Shown: one piece after another, positions 8,722 to 19,423 of the stretch | How the letters are laid out: every line of letters begins with the position of its first letter | Position numbering within the stretch: position 1 is the first letter of the stretch | Source: Rosenbergiella australiborealis | GTDB taxonomy: Bacteria; Pseudomonadota; Gammaproteobacteria; Enterobacterales; Enterobacteriaceae | Direction: 5' to 3' | Length of the DNA stretch: 64,000 nt | NCBI RefSeq assembly: GCF_018494035.1 | Contig: NZ_JABBFO010000002.1 | Coordinates: 1-64,000 of the forward strand | Notes under the pieces: model-generated | What the model saw: the letters and a program-made list of their open reading frames with translations, nothing else | Told to the model about the DNA's origin: nothing | Database searches by the model: none | Translations under genes and position numbers: made by a program

Positions 8722-9210
8722 TTAAGGTTTCGCCGGCGCAGGGGTTGATGGTCCCGATTCTTCGAGCTTTTCCCCATTTTTCTCTTTTTCCTTAATCTCT
8801 TTTTGTACCCATGCCCGGTCTGCGTCCGTCAATTCCGACGCGTGGCTGTTGCTACTACTGAGTAACCAGTAAAGCAGAGCAAGTTGCGTAAGCCGTGCAC
8901 CACCACTTCCTGCACGGGTATTAATGGCATTTTTTAGGCGTTGCGAGGGGGCCTGTTGACTCAGTGGGCGATAGTTCTCGGCACCGGGTATGCCTCTTTG
9001 TCCGGGTGACGTTGTTGCATTCGGTGTTGTCGTTGGTGGAGTGGATGAAGGGGGAGTTGTTGCCGCGACAGGTTTATTCGGCGTTTGCCGCTTAAACATT
9101 TTCGAGGAGCCGAAACCTTTTGATGAGAAAGAACGTGCTTCACTCAATGCAGGGACGGTCATCATAATGACAGGGAGTAAAATAAGTAGAGGTCGGGCTA
9201 TTGTTTTCAT
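8722..9210 (-). CDS. hypothetical secreted protein with Pro/Thr-rich linker
   Basis: The 162-aa product begins with a typical signal peptide (MKTIARPLLILLPVIMMTVPALSEA, cut near residue 25). A Ser/Gly/Lys segment (RSFSSKGFGSSKMFKR) follows, then a low-complexity Pro/Thr/Ala/Ser linker (about 45-70), and a short hydrophobic stretch LTQLALLYWLLSSS (about 108-121). The tail is strongly charged (KEIKEKEKNGEKLEE) and Pro-rich at the end. ATG 9210 follows GGGAAC (minus strand); a longer reading to 9273 has no support. I do not recognise the family. The RSFSSKGFG start is loosely like bacterial Tim44-domain proteins, but no Tim44 domain is present. It lies between the yagU-like gene and rsmF. Confidence 0.65.
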   Translation of the reverse strand: MKTIARPLLILLPVIMMTVPALSEARSFSSKGFGSSKMFKRQTPNKPVAATTPPSSTPPTTTPNATTSPGQRGIPGAENYRPLSQQAPSQRLKNAINTRAGSGGARLTQLALLYWLLSSSNSHASELTDADRAWVQKEIKEKEKNGEKLEESGPSTPAPAKP

Positions 9211-9397
9211 TGTTGTTCCCAAAAGGTAAATAAAGACGCCTTGCAAAGCGTTAACAGAGGTCTTGGACGGCAAAGTGCACGAGAATTATACCAAGAGATC
9301 GGCTGAGATCCGGGGATCGCAATGTAAAGAATCACAAGGAACCCCATCAGTTGGGATAGCACTTACATAACTATAGTTTTATTTACATTTGTAATTC

Positions 9398-9418
9398 CCC
9401 CCTCAGGTGAAGAGGGGG
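9398..9418 (-). terminator. candidate rsmF terminator hairpin
   Basis: A 7-bp GC-rich stem CCCCCTC / GAGGGGG with a 7-nt loop lies 14 bp beyond the rsmF stop on the minus strand. The sequence after it in the gene's direction (GAATTACAA) has no real U-run, so termination may be weak. Confidence 0.4.
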
Positions 9419-9431
9419 CGGTATTGCTGAT

Positions 9432-10856
9432 TTACTTGAAAAGTGGACCGTTTCGCGCCAATTCTCTCGGAAGACTATTTTTGATGCGTTGGTTCACCAC
9501 TTTCGCCAGACCAAGGACTTGCTGCTGATAGCTGAGTAAGCATTCGCCTTTCGGTAATGGGCTATTTGGATAAATATCGCGTCCTCTATACCACTCTGCG
9601 GCTTCTTCTGCACTGAGAGCTAGGGTTGATGGGGTCGGTTTGGCCAGCGCAATGATTGCTTCGTGATGCCAACGGTACCCTTTATTATGAATGTCCGCTA
9701 ATCGAAAACCAAGTCGAGAGAATTTAACCTTATTCATTAATGGTTCAACTAATTTCGGAAAAAGCCACAATTCGTTATCTCGTTGCCAGAGATTGAGCCT
9801 ATCATCCCAAGTAATACCTACGCTTTCGGCCAGTTGTGTGACTTGTTGGGCTATTAATCGTGATACCGGCTGAAAAGGAAGCTTACCTATTTTATAGCTT
9901 GGAAGCGGTAATGGTGTGACAGAGGCTGTTTTACGTAAACTCGCGACAAAAAAACCTTCACTGTCAAAGCGTTGAGGAAATATATGCAAAAAGCCCTCTG
10001 CCGTCACGACAGACTCGGCGCCAGGGAAAAGGTCATGTAACGACTCTATGGTAACGGCATCAGGGAATTGTGCTAAAAGTGAAGCCACTACCTGTTGGTT
10101 TTCAATTTGGTTTAGAGTGCAGGTGGAATAAATTAATCGCCCACCGGGTTTCAACGCATGAAAGGCGCTGAATAATAGCTCTCGCTGAGTTTGGGCAATT
10201 TCATGAGTGCTTTCCAGACTCCATTGGGAAAATGCCTGTGGATCTTTGCGGATAACCCCTTCGCCTGAGCAAGGCGCATCAAGTAAAATAGCGTCAAATT
10301 GCTCTGGGAGTGCCGCCCCAAATACACGTGCATCAAAGTGCGTTAATACGCTATTTGTGACGCCACAGCGGCTTAGATTGGCATGCAGCACTTTCACTCG
10401 ACTGGCGGCATACTCATTAGCAATGATCAATCCATGATTCGCCATGTTGGCGGCAATCTGCGTGGTTTTTGATCCTGGTGCCGCAGCCATATCCATAAGA
10501 GTGAGAGGGCGTTCTTCTCCTGCAAAAAGCGCCGTTACGGGGAGCATTGAGCTGGGTTCTTGAATATAAAAAAGACCACTAAGATGCTCAGCATAACTGC
10601 CCAAAGGGATCTGCTCATCATTTAAAACGACCCAGAATCCTTCTTGACACCAAGGCACCGGTGTTAATTCCCAAGGGTGCTCAGCGGTTAAGACTAGAAA
10701 ATTTTCAACGCTTATTTTTAAGGTATTGACACGTATCGCGCGACGCAAAGGGCGTTGACTGATTGCGATAAAATCTGCGAAATCGTTTTCATCGGGAAGC
10801 GCTTGGTGCATTAACTCAAGAAATTGGGGAGGGAAATTGATAACTTCAGCACTCAC
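9432..10856 (-). CDS. rsmF: 16S rRNA m5C1407 methyltransferase
   Basis: RsmF (YebU) methylates C1407 of 16S rRNA in assembled 30S subunits. The product (474 aa; E. coli 479) carries the RsmB/NSUN methyltransferase fold: SAM loop [13 protein letters not shown], the catalytic pair of cysteines in [11 protein letters not shown] and YSTCTLN, and a C-terminal RNA-binding part (WYRGRDIYP). I chose GTG 10856 because it aligns residue by residue with the E. coli start and has GGAT upstream. An in-frame ATG at 10868 would add four residues with no Shine-Dalgarno. It is the last gene of the letA-letB-rsmF set, as in E. coli. Confidence 0.94.
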   Translation of the reverse strand: MSAEVINFPPQFLELMHQALPDENDFADFIAISQRPLRRAIRVNTLKISVENFLVLTAEHPWELTPVPWCQEGFWVVLNDEQIPLGSYAEHLSGLFYIQEPSSMLPVTALFAGEERPLTLMDMAAAPGSKTTQIAANMANHGLIIANEYAASRVKVLHANLSRCGVTNSVLTHFDARVFGAALPEQFDAILLDAPCSGEGVIRKDPQAFSQWSLESTHEIAQTQRELLFSAFHALKPGGRLIYSTCTLNQIENQQVVASLLAQFPDAVTIESLHDLFPGAESVVTAEGFLHIFPQRFDSEGFFVASLRKTASVTPLPLPSYKIGKLPFQPVSRLIAQQVTQLAESVGITWDDRLNLWQRDNELWLFPKLVEPLMNKVKFSRLGFRLADIHNKGYRWHHEAIIALAKPTPSTLALSAEEAAEWYRGRDIYPNSPLPKGECLLSYQQQVLGLAKVVNQRIKNSLPRELARNGPLFK

Positions 10857-10896
10857 AATAGGATCCATCGGGGTTAAAAATACAGTGTAACATGAA

Positions 10897-10919
10897 CACG
10901 GGCAGAGATTCTGCCCGTG
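10897..10919 (-). terminator. hairpin between letB and rsmF
   Basis: A perfect 10-bp stem CACGGGCAGA / TCTGCCCGTG with a 3-nt loop lies just after the letB stop (10928). The following bases TTCATGTT are not a U-tract. It could be an attenuating or mRNA 3'-end protecting hairpin rather than a full stop, because rsmF continues in the same direction 40 bp on. Confidence 0.5.
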
Positions 10920-10927
10920 GCTAAGAA

Positions 10928-13561
10928 TTACTCTTGGCGAGGAATTGCGGTTCCCCATTTTTGCCAACCGTCAGGCGCTTCATTACGTAACAAGAAGTGC
11001 TTGTTTGGTTCGGCGTCAGGAGCAAGCGGAACAGTAGGTGGGGTAGCAAATTGGATACCACCACGAATAAATTGCTGTAATGTCCCGGTTTTCACTACGC
11101 CACCTGTTAGCCCAAAATCGAGAGAGTAACCCGATGCTAACCAGAACACAGAGTTATTACGGACTAAGTGTTGGTAGCGGGTGCTGATACGCATGGCAAT
11201 CTCAACACGATCAGCTAATGCTCCCAGTGAGGTACCGGTGACGGTACCGACTTCAACCCCACGGTATAGTACGGGCGTACCTACCGTTAGTGTCCCTGCA
11301 TCGGGAGCATCGACGTAGATATTTAGACCATCTAAATAGCGGGAGTCAGTAATCGTATCTTCTTGTAATTCAAAATTACGGCGTAAACTTCCTGTTCCTG
11401 GATCAACGTTCACGTAGGGCTGTAGTAAAGATTCTAAATGGTTCACTCCGGTGGCGGAAATTTCGGGAGAGATCACTGAGAACTGGCTACCACTACGCGC
11501 AAAATATTGGTCGTATTCCGGGTAGAGAACCGCTTTTGCCTCCACTTGATGAAGATTCTCACTCAGCGATAGGCTCTCAACTTGACCAATATTAATCCCC
11601 AGATACTTAATAGGCATACCGGCTGATAGTTTACTGCCATCAAAAGTGTGGAAAATAATTTGGCTCCCCACTGCGTTTGCGGCGTTGCGGCTAGCAAATA
11701 ACTCTCGATAATTCCCTTGTTGTTTGGTGACACCCGGAAGATTATCAAAACTGATAGCCCCCTTCAGAGCACGATTTAAAGGGGTGGCTTGAACCGTAAT
11801 TCCACTAGTATTTAATTGAACTCGTGCCCCACCTTCAGCCCAAAAGACGGTATTATCACTGATGAGTTTTCGATACTCTGGTGTGATATGTACGGAGACA
11901 ATAAAGTGATTAGCATTGGGGGTAATATCAACGATTTCACCAACTTGGAAACGGCGATACAGCACCACGCTACCAGCCTGGATATCCGGTAATTCAGAGG
12001 CTTTCAGTTTTAAGGTAATTGAGGGTTTATCCCCTTGTGTTCTATCCCTTGCGGCATCATCATCCGCATACAGTGGATAGTGTTCATTGGGCTTACCTTG
12101 ACTTCCGGCATTGAGACGAATTCCACCTTGAATCCATTGTTGCGGGGGTGCCCCAATCAGTTTTATACCGTCGAGTCCCATACGGATGCGAATTTGACTA
12201 TCAGCGATAAATTGCGTATCTGCATGGATAAAATGACGGTATTGCGGTGCAACGAGCACCTTAAAAGTGACACCGTGATCGGTTAATGCTCTTTGAGCGA
12301 CATTACCAATAGGAACGCCATTGAGGATCAGCGGTTGACCGGCATCGATACCGTAACTCTGCGGGGCAGTGAGTTCCACAGCCAAACTATTTGGAGCTTG
12401 AAGGAGTGATTGACTAGCGGGTAAAACCGTAAATTCTGTCGCCGCATCGCCTTCACCCGGTATTAATTGAAGGTAAGTGCCTGTAATCAGCGCCCCTACT
12501 GAAAGATTACCGCTTTGTAAACTGGGTTGGCGCATCTCAATGCGTGTTCCGGTACGCATTAATCCTACTACACTCGGATCTACGGTTAATTCTCCAGTAA
12601 TATGTTGTTTGTCCGTTAGGGTAATATGGGTGAGAGTACCCACTTGTAACCCTTGGTACATGAGGGCGGTAGAACCTGCGCTTAGGTTATCGGCACTAGG
12701 GAGCTTTAATGTGAAATTCACACCGCGTTGGCTTTCGGCTAGATTGGGGTATAACTCGTAGCGATCTTGGTTTTCAGCCGCTGGGGAATCTGCCGGGGAG
12801 TCAAAGGCAATCGCGCCATTAATCAACGCAGGAACACTGGTGAGATCAACGTTCAGTCCAGAGGCACCGAGTTTGGCTTGTAAGCCTGAAACATTCCAAA
12901 ACCGGCTGTTTTTCTTGACCAACTGTGTATAGCGTCTTTCAATTAATACGTCGATTAATACCCCTTTACCCTGAGGGGCAAAGCTGTAATCAAAGACTCT
13001 TCCCACAGGGACTTTTTCATAATAGACCTGAGAGCCGGTATTCAGTGAGGCAAGATCATTGGCATGAAGTTGAATAATTAGCCCGCCATTATTGACTATA
13101 TTTTTCGGTTGACTGTCGGAGGCCGTAAAACTGTATGTACTTTCCCCATCCCCCGGCATCATTCCAATGTAGTTACCGCCAACTAAAGCATCTAATCCCG
13201 ATACGCCAGCGAGTGAAGCCTGTGGCGTCACCAACCAAAATTTTGTATTGGTACGCAAAGCATCTTTCATACTACTTTTGATGCTCGCTTTAATTTTGAT
13301 CACTCGGTAGTTATCTGTTAGGACAATATCTTGCACCGTACCGATTTCTACGCCTTGATAGCGAATGGGTGTACGTCCAGGAACAATCCCATCAGCCGTG
13401 TGGAAATCGATAGTAATTGTCGTCCCACTTTCTTGATAATTCTTCCACAATAGCCACCCTGTTATCAGGACGGCCACGAGCGGAAGAAACCAAAATGGTG
13501 AGAGACGGCGCTTGTTTTTAACCGTGGCGCTAATCGGTGTATTCGGCGTTTCCTGTTGCAT
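10928..13561 (-). CDS. letB: intermembrane lipid transport tube protein LetB (seven MCE domains)
   Basis: LetB (YebT/MAM7) is anchored in the inner membrane and forms a long periplasmic tube that moves lipids between the membranes. The 877-aa product has the same length as in E. coli. It has one N-terminal membrane helix ([18 protein letters not shown], about 22-39) and then tandem MCE repeats, recognisable by recurring VPVGRV, YQGVEIG, YRGVEVG and YLGINIG beta-turns followed by IGMMPG- or RGGI-type loops. Start: ATG 13561 (MQQETPNTP) matches the E. coli start and has GGG at proper spacing; ATG 13567 is too close to it. It overlaps the end of letA by 32 bp, which implies coupled translation. 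Confidence 0.95.
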   Translation of the reverse strand: MQQETPNTPISATVKNKRRLSPFWFLPLVAVLITGWLLWKNYQESGTTITIDFHTADGIVPGRTPIRYQGVEIGTVQDIVLTDNYRVIKIKASIKSSMKDALRTNTKFWLVTPQASLAGVSGLDALVGGNYIGMMPGDGESTYSFTASDSQPKNIVNNGGLIIQLHANDLASLNTGSQVYYEKVPVGRVFDYSFAPQGKGVLIDVLIERRYTQLVKKNSRFWNVSGLQAKLGASGLNVDLTSVPALINGAIAFDSPADSPAAENQDRYELYPNLAESQRGVNFTLKLPSADNLSAGSTALMYQGLQVGTLTHITLTDKQHITGELTVDPSVVGLMRTGTRIEMRQPSLQSGNLSVGALITGTYLQLIPGEGDAATEFTVLPASQSLLQAPNSLAVELTAPQSYGIDAGQPLILNGVPIGNVAQRALTDHGVTFKVLVAPQYRHFIHADTQFIADSQIRIRMGLDGIKLIGAPPQQWIQGGIRLNAGSQGKPNEHYPLYADDDAARDRTQGDKPSITLKLKASELPDIQAGSVVLYRRFQVGEIVDITPNANHFIVSVHITPEYRKLISDNTVFWAEGGARVQLNTSGITVQATPLNRALKGAISFDNLPGVTKQQGNYRELFASRNAANAVGSQIIFHTFDGSKLSAGMPIKYLGINIGQVESLSLSENLHQVEAKAVLYPEYDQYFARSGSQFSVISPEISATGVNHLESLLQPYVNVDPGTGSLRRNFELQEDTITDSRYLDGLNIYVDAPDAGTLTVGTPVLYRGVEVGTVTGTSLGALADRVEIAMRISTRYQHLVRNNSVFWLASGYSLDFGLTGGVVKTGTLQQFIRGGIQFATPPTVPLAPDAEPNKHFLLRNEAPDGWQKWGTAIPRQE

Positions 13562-14774
13562 GAGCATCCCAGAGTAAGCGGCTATCGAGCCATTCTACGG
13601 ATAGAATGGTAAGAAAAACAGCGGAACCAAAATAAACCGCAGCTGGTCCCATAGTAAAAGCAAGAAGTTGGTCACGGTCGACCAATGACATCATTAATGA
13701 AATAACGAAAAGGTCGAGCATAGACCAGCGGCCAATCCATTTTACGGCTCTTAATAGGCGGATTCGTGTTTTAAGCCCTTGCTCGCAGCGAGCGTGAATA
13801 CTTATCAGTAAAGCCAGTAATACAATAACTTTACTTACCGGAACAAGAATACTTGCCGTAAAAACGACCATAGCAACCGGAATGTTTCCACTGGCTAGAG
13901 AGACAATACCTGAAAAAATCGTATCATCTTGGCGAGCGCCATTGAGATAAATAATGGAGATAGGCAGTAGGTTTGCCGGAAAGAGTAAGATAATAGCACT
14001 GATGAGTGCAGCCCAAGACTTTTGTAAGCTATGCGGGAGACGCGGTGTCATTTTTATATGGCAACGGGGGCACCGGCCTTGATGGTCACTTGACCCACTG
14101 TAATGGCAATGGATACAGCATTTTACTTCATCAGGACGAAGTGCTTGCCGAGGCTGAGGATAAAATTTTTCCCATAGCCGACCGACATCAAGATGGATAA
14201 CCAAAAGAATATAGAGTAGCGTCAGACTGACAAAAGCAAGCATTCCATAACCGATAAAAATATCGGCATAGTCTTTAACTTTTATTGCTGCTACGCTTAC
14301 ACCAATAAGATAAATATCAAACATTATCCATTCTTTCAGCTTATCAATAGCCAGCAAAACTGGGCGTAGGTTCATCCCCAGTTGTCGACCGACGAGTAGA
14401 TAGAGAAGGCTGAGTGCAAATGCTAAAGGCGTGGCGATGATGCAAAAACTGACCATTGCAGCGGTAATAATATCCCCCTGCTGAACCATCTGCATAATAC
14501 CCGCAACGAGACTGGCACTAATGGTCATCCCCAGTAGACGGATTTGAATGAGGGGGAGGCTCCACGCCATTGGCATCAAACACAGCATTAAAGCGGCAAG
14601 ACAGCAGATCCTCGCAAAAGACCAATCTTGCCCTCGGGCAATTTTCGCTCTACAACACGGACAATAAGCCGTTTGACCCGATTTGAGCACAGGACGGTGA
14701 AAAATATGATCACACTCCGCACACCGATGAAGATCGGTATAGGTATCCGGCGTTCTGATAGCGGTAATTTTCAT
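13530..14774 (-). CDS. letA: LetB-partner inner membrane protein LetA (PqiA family)
   Basis: LetA (YebS) is the inner-membrane partner of LetB and belongs to the PqiA family. The 414-aa product (E. coli 427) holds two homologous modules. Each begins with a zinc-ribbon: CAEC...CPCC at 18-41 and CCIHC...CPRC at about 220-240. Each is followed by a group of membrane helices (about 54-75, 100-126, 160-192, then 255-275, 295-322 and 360-395). The start ATG 14774 is reached just after the divergent msrC promoter region. The layout letA-letB-rsmF is the E. coli one. Confidence 0.94.
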   Translation of the reverse strand: MKITAIRTPDTYTDLHRCAECDHIFHRPVLKSGQTAYCPCCRAKIARGQDWSFARICCLAALMLCLMPMAWSLPLIQIRLLGMTISASLVAGIMQMVQQGDIITAAMVSFCIIATPLAFALSLLYLLVGRQLGMNLRPVLLAIDKLKEWIMFDIYLIGVSVAAIKVKDYADIFIGYGMLAFVSLTLLYILLVIHLDVGRLWEKFYPQPRQALRPDEVKCCIHCHYSGSSDHQGRCPRCHIKMTPRLPHSLQKSWAALISAIILLFPANLLPISIIYLNGARQDDTIFSGIVSLASGNIPVAMVVFTASILVPVSKVIVLLALLISIHARCEQGLKTRIRLLRAVKWIGRWSMLDLFVISLMMSLVDRDQLLAFTMGPAAVYFGSAVFLTILSVEWLDSRLLWDAHATGNAEYTD

Positions 14775-14977
14775 AGTTGGCTATCGGTAATTATCGTTAC
14801 AAAGCATAAAATTTTCATTGTTCACTAAGTGAGTCTGCTATAGTCGTTGAAAGCGTAATGTATCAGAAGTTCCCTGAGTAAGAATATAAGCATAGTTGAG
14901 TGTATTCCTATGTCTATTTCTTTCGTCGTTTGGGGGTGCTGTTCGCGAATATTTCAATTTTACTTTATGGTTGGAAA

Positions 14978-15493
14978 ATGAGTAAGTCAGAATTTTATCA
15001 AGATTTGTCCCAAGATTTGAATGCATTAAACAGTGGCGAAACTGCATTTCTACCAGTGTTAGCTAATTTTAGTGCTTTACTGTTTGAGCGAATGTCTGGG
15101 CTGAATTGGGTGGGGTTTTATCTACTGACTGAAAAGGAAACCTTAGTTTTAGGTCCTTTTCAAGGTAAGGTGGCATGTGTACGTATTCCGGTGGGTAAAG
15201 GGGTATGCGGCAGTGCAGTCGCAACGGGAACTGTGCAGCGCGTTGCCGATGTTCACCAATTTAGTGGGCATATTGCTTGTGATTCTGCCAGTAATAGCGA
15301 AATTGTATTACCCATACGTTTAAATGGTCAGATTATTGGTGTTTTAGACATTGACAGCCCTAATTATTCTCATTTTGATGAGCAAGACGAAGTAGGTTTA
15401 GAACTCGTTGTGAGGACGCTTGAGACCCTTTTGTCAGCCACTGAGATTTCTCTTTTTTTACAACAATTAAAAGGTAATTTCGCTGAGGCATAG
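14978..15493 (+). CDS. msrC: free methionine-(R)-sulfoxide reductase
   Basis: MsrC (YebR/fRMsr) reduces free Met-(R)-sulfoxide and is regenerated by thioredoxin. The 171-aa product is one GAF domain. The three conserved cysteines are Cys67 (GKVACVRI), Cys77 (KGVCGSAVA) and Cys101 (HIACDSASNSEIV). ATG 14978 (MSKSEFYQDL) follows TTGGAA; a longer frame from 14900 is unsupported. It is divergent from letA and precedes proQ. Together with msrB (46258-46659) this gives the cell two R-sulfoxide reductases in the window. Confidence 0.95.
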   Translation: MSKSEFYQDLSQDLNALNSGETAFLPVLANFSALLFERMSGLNWVGFYLLTEKETLVLGPFQGKVACVRIPVGKGVCGSAVATGTVQRVADVHQFSGHIACDSASNSEIVLPIRLNGQIIGVLDIDSPNYSHFDEQDEVGLELVVRTLETLLSATEISLFLQQLKGNFAEA

Positions 15494-15572
15494 CAATTAG
15501 CGCTGTAGTCATTATAATGTCGCGTGTTCATGCCTGCGTTGGTCGGCAAAACCGTTGTAATCAGGAAATTTC

Positions 15573-16244
15573 ATGGAAAATCAACCTAAGTTGAGTAGTA
15601 GTAAAGAAGTCATTGCATACCTTTCACAGCAATTTCCAAGCTGTTTTATTGCAGAAGGTGAAGCAAAGCCGTTAAAAATCGGCATTTTTCAGGATTTAGT
15701 CGAACGTATTCCGGCTGAAATGAGCTTGAGTAAAACTCAACTTCGTTCAGCGCTGCGTGTCTATACTTCTAGCTGGCGTTATTTGTACGGTATCAAAGCG
15801 GGCGCTACCCGTGTCGATCTTGATGGTAACGCATGTGGAACGCTGGAAGAGCAACATGTTGAGCATGCTCGCCAACAACTTGAAGAGGCGAAAGCCCGTG
15901 TTGCCGCTCATCGTGCTAAGCAACGTAGCGAAGCTAAAGCTGATGAGACAAACAAGACTGAACGCCGTCCGCGCAAGCCAACGCCTCGCAAACCTGCGAC
16001 ACCAGGTGTCACTAACGCAGAGTCAAAGCCTCGCAAACCGAAGAGCGATTCGCGTCAACCGCGTGCTGTTGAAGGTAAGCCCGTTACTGATCTTTCAGTA
16101 CTCAAAGTTGGTCAACCTATTCGCGTTAAAGCAGGTCTAAGTGCCGTCGAGGCTACTGTTCTTGAAATCTCCAAAGAGGGAGTTCGAGTACAACTAGCAT
16201 CAGGACTGGCAATGATTGTACGCCCAGAACATTTGCAGTTCTGA
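15573..16244 (+). CDS. proQ: RNA chaperone ProQ
   Basis: ProQ binds structured small RNAs and mRNA 3' ends, and affects ProP osmoprotectant uptake. The 223-aa product (E. coli 232) has the N-terminal FinO/ProQ domain (about 1-120, including the motif [15 protein letters not shown]), a long Lys/Arg/Pro-rich linker (about 130-170, with [11 protein letters not shown] and SKPRKPKS), and a C-terminal Tudor-like domain ([16 protein letters not shown] to the end). AGGAAA precedes the ATG. The prc gene starts 19 bp downstream, as in E. coli, so the two are probably co-transcribed. Confidence 0.95.
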   Translation: MENQPKLSSSKEVIAYLSQQFPSCFIAEGEAKPLKIGIFQDLVERIPAEMSLSKTQLRSALRVYTSSWRYLYGIKAGATRVDLDGNACGTLEEQHVEHARQQLEEAKARVAAHRAKQRSEAKADETNKTERRPRKPTPRKPATPGVTNAESKPRKPKSDSRQPRAVEGKPVTDLSVLKVGQPIRVKAGLSAVEATVLEISKEGVRVQLASGLAMIVRPEHLQF

Positions 16245-16263
16245 AACGGAGAGTGACCCAGGC

Positions 16264-18309
16264 ATGAACACCAGTTTTAAAGTAAGTTTACTTGTCGCAT
16301 CTTTGTTTATGGGGCAGGCTTTTGCTGCGGATCTGATTACACAAGAAAATCAGATTCCTCAACTACAAGAGCAGCCTCAACAAGTCACGGTAAGTCAGCG
16401 TGTCACTGCACGCTTTACTCAGTCGCACTATCGGCAAATTACGCTAGATGCTGATTTTTCGAGTAAAATTTTTGATCGTTACCTTAATATGATTGATTAC
16501 AATCATAATATTTTACTCAGTAGCGATATTGCTCAATTTGCGAATAAGAAGACGCAAGTCGGGCAAGAACTGGAATCTGGGAATCTCGATACGTTTTACC
16601 AACTGTTTAACTTATCCCAGCGTCGACGTTTCGAGCGCCTTCAGTACGCATTGACTGCGTTGAATAGGCCGATGGACTTCACCTCACACGATACGATCGA
16701 TTTGGACCGGAGCAAAGCTCCGTGGCCAACATCGACGGATGAGCTGAATAAATTGTGGGATGCTAAAGTCACCTATGATGAACTGACACTTAAGCTTGCT
16801 GGCAAGAGTGATCAAGAAATTCGTGATACGCTAACGCGTCGTTACAACGCGGCTTTACGTCGGGTATCACAGACGACAAGTGAAGATGTTTTCCAAACGG
16901 CGATGAATGCCTTCGCCCATGAAATTGATCCGCATACAAACTATTTATCACCGCGTAATACCGAACAATTTAACACCGAAATGAGTTTATCCCTTGAAGG
17001 GATAGGCGCAGTGTTACAGATGGATGATGATTATGCGATGATTAACTCGATGGTGGCTGGTGGTCCTGCCGCACGAAGTAAAGCGTTGAGTATCGGAGAC
17101 AAAATAATTGGTGTAGGCCAAGCAGGCGAGCCGATTGAAGATGTTGTCGGCTGGCGTTTGGATGATATTGTTGAGAAAATTAAGGGACCTAAGGGAAGCA
17201 AAGTTCGCTTAGAGATCCAACCTGCGACCAAGGGAAGTAAAACGCGTATTATTACGCTTACTCGGGCACGAATTCGTTTAGAAGATCGTGCGGTACAAGG
17301 TTCAGTACATCAAGTTGGTACCCACAAAGTTGGGGTGCTCGATATTCCAGGCTTTTATGTGGGATTAACTGATGACGTTAAGGTGCAACTGCAGAAACTT
17401 CAAAAGCAGCACGTTGACAGTATCGTTATCGATTTACGGACTAATGGCGGCGGTGCTTTAACAGAAGCAGTTTCATTATCTGGATTATTTATCCCATCAG
17501 GCCCGGTGGTACAAGTTCGAGATAATACCGGTAATATTCATCAAGATAGTGATGATGATGGAGTTGTTTACTACGGTGGACCGCTGGTGGTATTGGTCGA
17601 TAGATTCAGTGCCTCTGCATCTGAAATTTTCTCGGCGGCAATGCAAGATTATGGACGTGCAATCATTATCGGTGAACCCACCTTCGGTAAGGGTACTGTT
17701 CAGCAATACCGCTCTTTAAATCGTATTTATGATCAGATGCTACGTCCTGATTGGCCACCATTAGGCTCTGTACAGTATACGATTCAGAAATTCTATCGTA
17801 TCAATGGCGGAAGTACTCAACGTAAGGGGGTCACCCCTGATATCTTGATGCCAACCGGTGTAGAAGCGATTAAGACCGGCGAAAAGTATGAAGATAATGC
17901 ATTACCGTGGGATAGCATTAATCCTGCTAAATACTCGCCAATCGCAGATTTACAGCCTTATATTGCAGAGTTACGACGAGAGCATGATGCGCGTATTGCA
18001 AAAGATCGTGAATTCCAATATATCATCAAAGATATTCAGCGATTTGATGCGATGAAAGATAAGATGGATATTGTCTCGTTGAACCTTGCTGAACGTCAGA
18101 AAGAGAATAATGAAGAAGATCAACTACGATTAGAGCGTATTAATGCACGCTTTCAAGCCGAAGGGAAGAAACCTATCGCTTCCTTGGATGCGCTACCTAA
18201 GGATTATAAAGAGCCAGATCCTTACTTAGATGAAAGCGTCGCCATCGCGAATGATCTAGCGATGGCTGAGGCGAAAAATCCGCCACCGCCACTGAATAGC
18301 AAGAAATAG
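16264..18309 (+). CDS. prc: tail-specific periplasmic protease Prc
   Basis: Prc (Tsp) degrades periplasmic proteins with non-polar C-termini and, with NlpI in E. coli, the endopeptidase MepS. It also trims penicillin-binding protein 3. The 681-aa product (E. coli 682) has a signal peptide (MNTSFKVSLLVASLFMGQ, cut after AFA), a PDZ domain (about 240-325, start LSLEGIGAVLQ), and an S41 protease core. The Ser-Lys pair is visible: Ser451 in FSASASE and Lys476 in TFGKGT. ATG 16264 follows GGAGAG; an upstream frame overlapping proQ is not used. Confidence 0.96.
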   Translation: MNTSFKVSLLVASLFMGQAFAADLITQENQIPQLQEQPQQVTVSQRVTARFTQSHYRQITLDADFSSKIFDRYLNMIDYNHNILLSSDIAQFANKKTQVGQELESGNLDTFYQLFNLSQRRRFERLQYALTALNRPMDFTSHDTIDLDRSKAPWPTSTDELNKLWDAKVTYDELTLKLAGKSDQEIRDTLTRRYNAALRRVSQTTSEDVFQTAMNAFAHEIDPHTNYLSPRNTEQFNTEMSLSLEGIGAVLQMDDDYAMINSMVAGGPAARSKALSIGDKIIGVGQAGEPIEDVVGWRLDDIVEKIKGPKGSKVRLEIQPATKGSKTRIITLTRARIRLEDRAVQGSVHQVGTHKVGVLDIPGFYVGLTDDVKVQLQKLQKQHVDSIVIDLRTNGGGALTEAVSLSGLFIPSGPVVQVRDNTGNIHQDSDDDGVVYYGGPLVVLVDRFSASASEIFSAAMQDYGRAIIIGEPTFGKGTVQQYRSLNRIYDQMLRPDWPPLGSVQYTIQKFYRINGGSTQRKGVTPDILMPTGVEAIKTGEKYEDNALPWDSINPAKYSPIADLQPYIAELRREHDARIAKDREFQYIIKDIQRFDAMKDKMDIVSLNLAERQKENNEEDQLRLERINARFQAEGKKPIASLDALPKDYKEPDPYLDESVAIANDLAMAEAKNPPPPLNSKK

Positions 18310-18325
18310 TTGATACTCTTAGTCT

Positions 18326-18349
18326 AACCCGCTTCGGCGGGTTTTTTTT
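18326..18349 (+). terminator. prc intrinsic terminator
   Basis: Stem AACCCGC / GCGGGTT with a short loop (TTCG) and eight Ts, 17 bp after the prc stop. This is a textbook rho-independent terminator. Confidence 0.9.
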
Positions 18350-18451
18350 ATCGCTTTTCTTTTTAGGGTGTCAGTTAACTCAGACAAACCGAGAGAAGTG
18401 TATGACAAAATGTAAAGTTATGTCTTTTCAGTGGGATATCACGGTTTTTCT

Positions 18452-18480
18452 CTTGAAAACTCTACTCAACAGCCTAGGAT
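18452..18480 (+). promoter_or_regulatory. htpX promoter, possible sigma-32/sigma-70 overlap
   Basis: CTTGAAA (18452-18458) is separated by 14 bp from CCTAGGAT (18473-18480), resembling the heat-shock layout CTTGAAA-N13/15-CCCCATNT with a poor -10. The same bases read as TTGAAA-N16-TAGGAT for sigma-70. It lies 48 bp before htpX, which is a heat-shock and envelope-stress gene in E. coli. I see no CpxR box. Confidence 0.45.
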
Positions 18481-18528
18481 AGAGCGAAAATAAGTTCGCG
18501 TTCAGCTCTCAAGGAAATATAAACTTCT

Positions 18529-19407
18529 ATGATGCGTATAGTGTTGTTCCTCTGTACTAACCTCGCCGTAATGGCTGTGTTTGGTATCATTCTAAGTTTA
18601 ACCGGTATCCGTTCAGCCAGCATTCCAGGATTAATGATAATGGCAGGCTTGTTCGGCTTCGGGGGTTCTTTTGTCTCGCTGCTTATGTCTAAATGGATGG
18701 CCTTGCGTTCCGTGGGGGGAGAAGTTATTCAACAGCCCCGTAACGATACGGAAAGATGGTTGATGCAGATTGTGACTCAGCAATCTCAGCAAGTCGGCAT
18801 TACCACACCCCAAGTAGCCATTTATCATGCGCCGGATATCAATGCGTTCGCAACCGGTGCAAGGAAAAATGCGTCGTTAGTTGCTGTGTCTACCGGTCTG
18901 CTTCAAAACATGAATCGGGATGAGGCGGAAGCCGTTATCGCACATGAAATTAGTCATATTGCGAATGGTGATATGGTCACTATGACCTTAATTCAAGGGA
19001 TAGTTAATACCTTTGTTATCTTCATTTCTCGGATTATTGCACAAGTTGCTTCAGGCTTCTTAAGCTCAGATCGTGAAGAAGAAGGGAGCAATGGCAACCC
19101 TTTAGTTTACTTCGCGGTGGCAACGGTCTTGGAGTTAGTATTCGGTATATTAGCCAGTATTATTACTATGTGGTTTTCTCGCCATCGTGAGTTTCATGCC
19201 GACGCAGGTTCCGCAAAATTGGTTGGACGCGAGAAGATGATAGCAGCGCTCGAGCGTTTGAAAACCAGTTATGAGCCGCAAGAACCAGGCACAATGATGG
19301 CGTTTTGTATCAACGGAAAGCAAAAAAGTTTAAGTGACTTATTTATGTCGCATCCACCGCTTGATAAACGTATCGATGCGTTACGCCAAGGTCAGTATCT
19401 TAAATAG
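18529..19407 (+). CDS. htpX: membrane zinc metalloprotease HtpX
   Basis: HtpX degrades damaged inner-membrane proteins alongside FtsH. The 292-aa product (E. coli 293) has two N-terminal helices (about 4-24 and 34-53), the zinc motif HEISH (His139, Glu140, His143), two further helices (about 158-180 and 193-215), and the third ligand in [13 protein letters not shown] (about 219-231). It starts with ATG ATG, and either could serve. It has its own promoter region and no gene between it and the prc terminator. E. coli has yebQ and kdgR on the other side; both are missing here. Confidence 0.96.
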   Translation: MMRIVLFLCTNLAVMAVFGIILSLTGIRSASIPGLMIMAGLFGFGGSFVSLLMSKWMALRSVGGEVIQQPRNDTERWLMQIVTQQSQQVGITTPQVAIYHAPDINAFATGARKNASLVAVSTGLLQNMNRDEAEAVIAHEISHIANGDMVTMTLIQGIVNTFVIFISRIIAQVASGFLSSDREEEGSNGNPLVYFAVATVLELVFGILASIITMWFSRHREFHADAGSAKLVGREKMIAALERLKTSYEPQEPGTMMAFCINGKQKSLSDLFMSHPPLDKRIDALRQGQYLK

Positions 19408-19423
19408 TCGCGTCGTTGTACGG

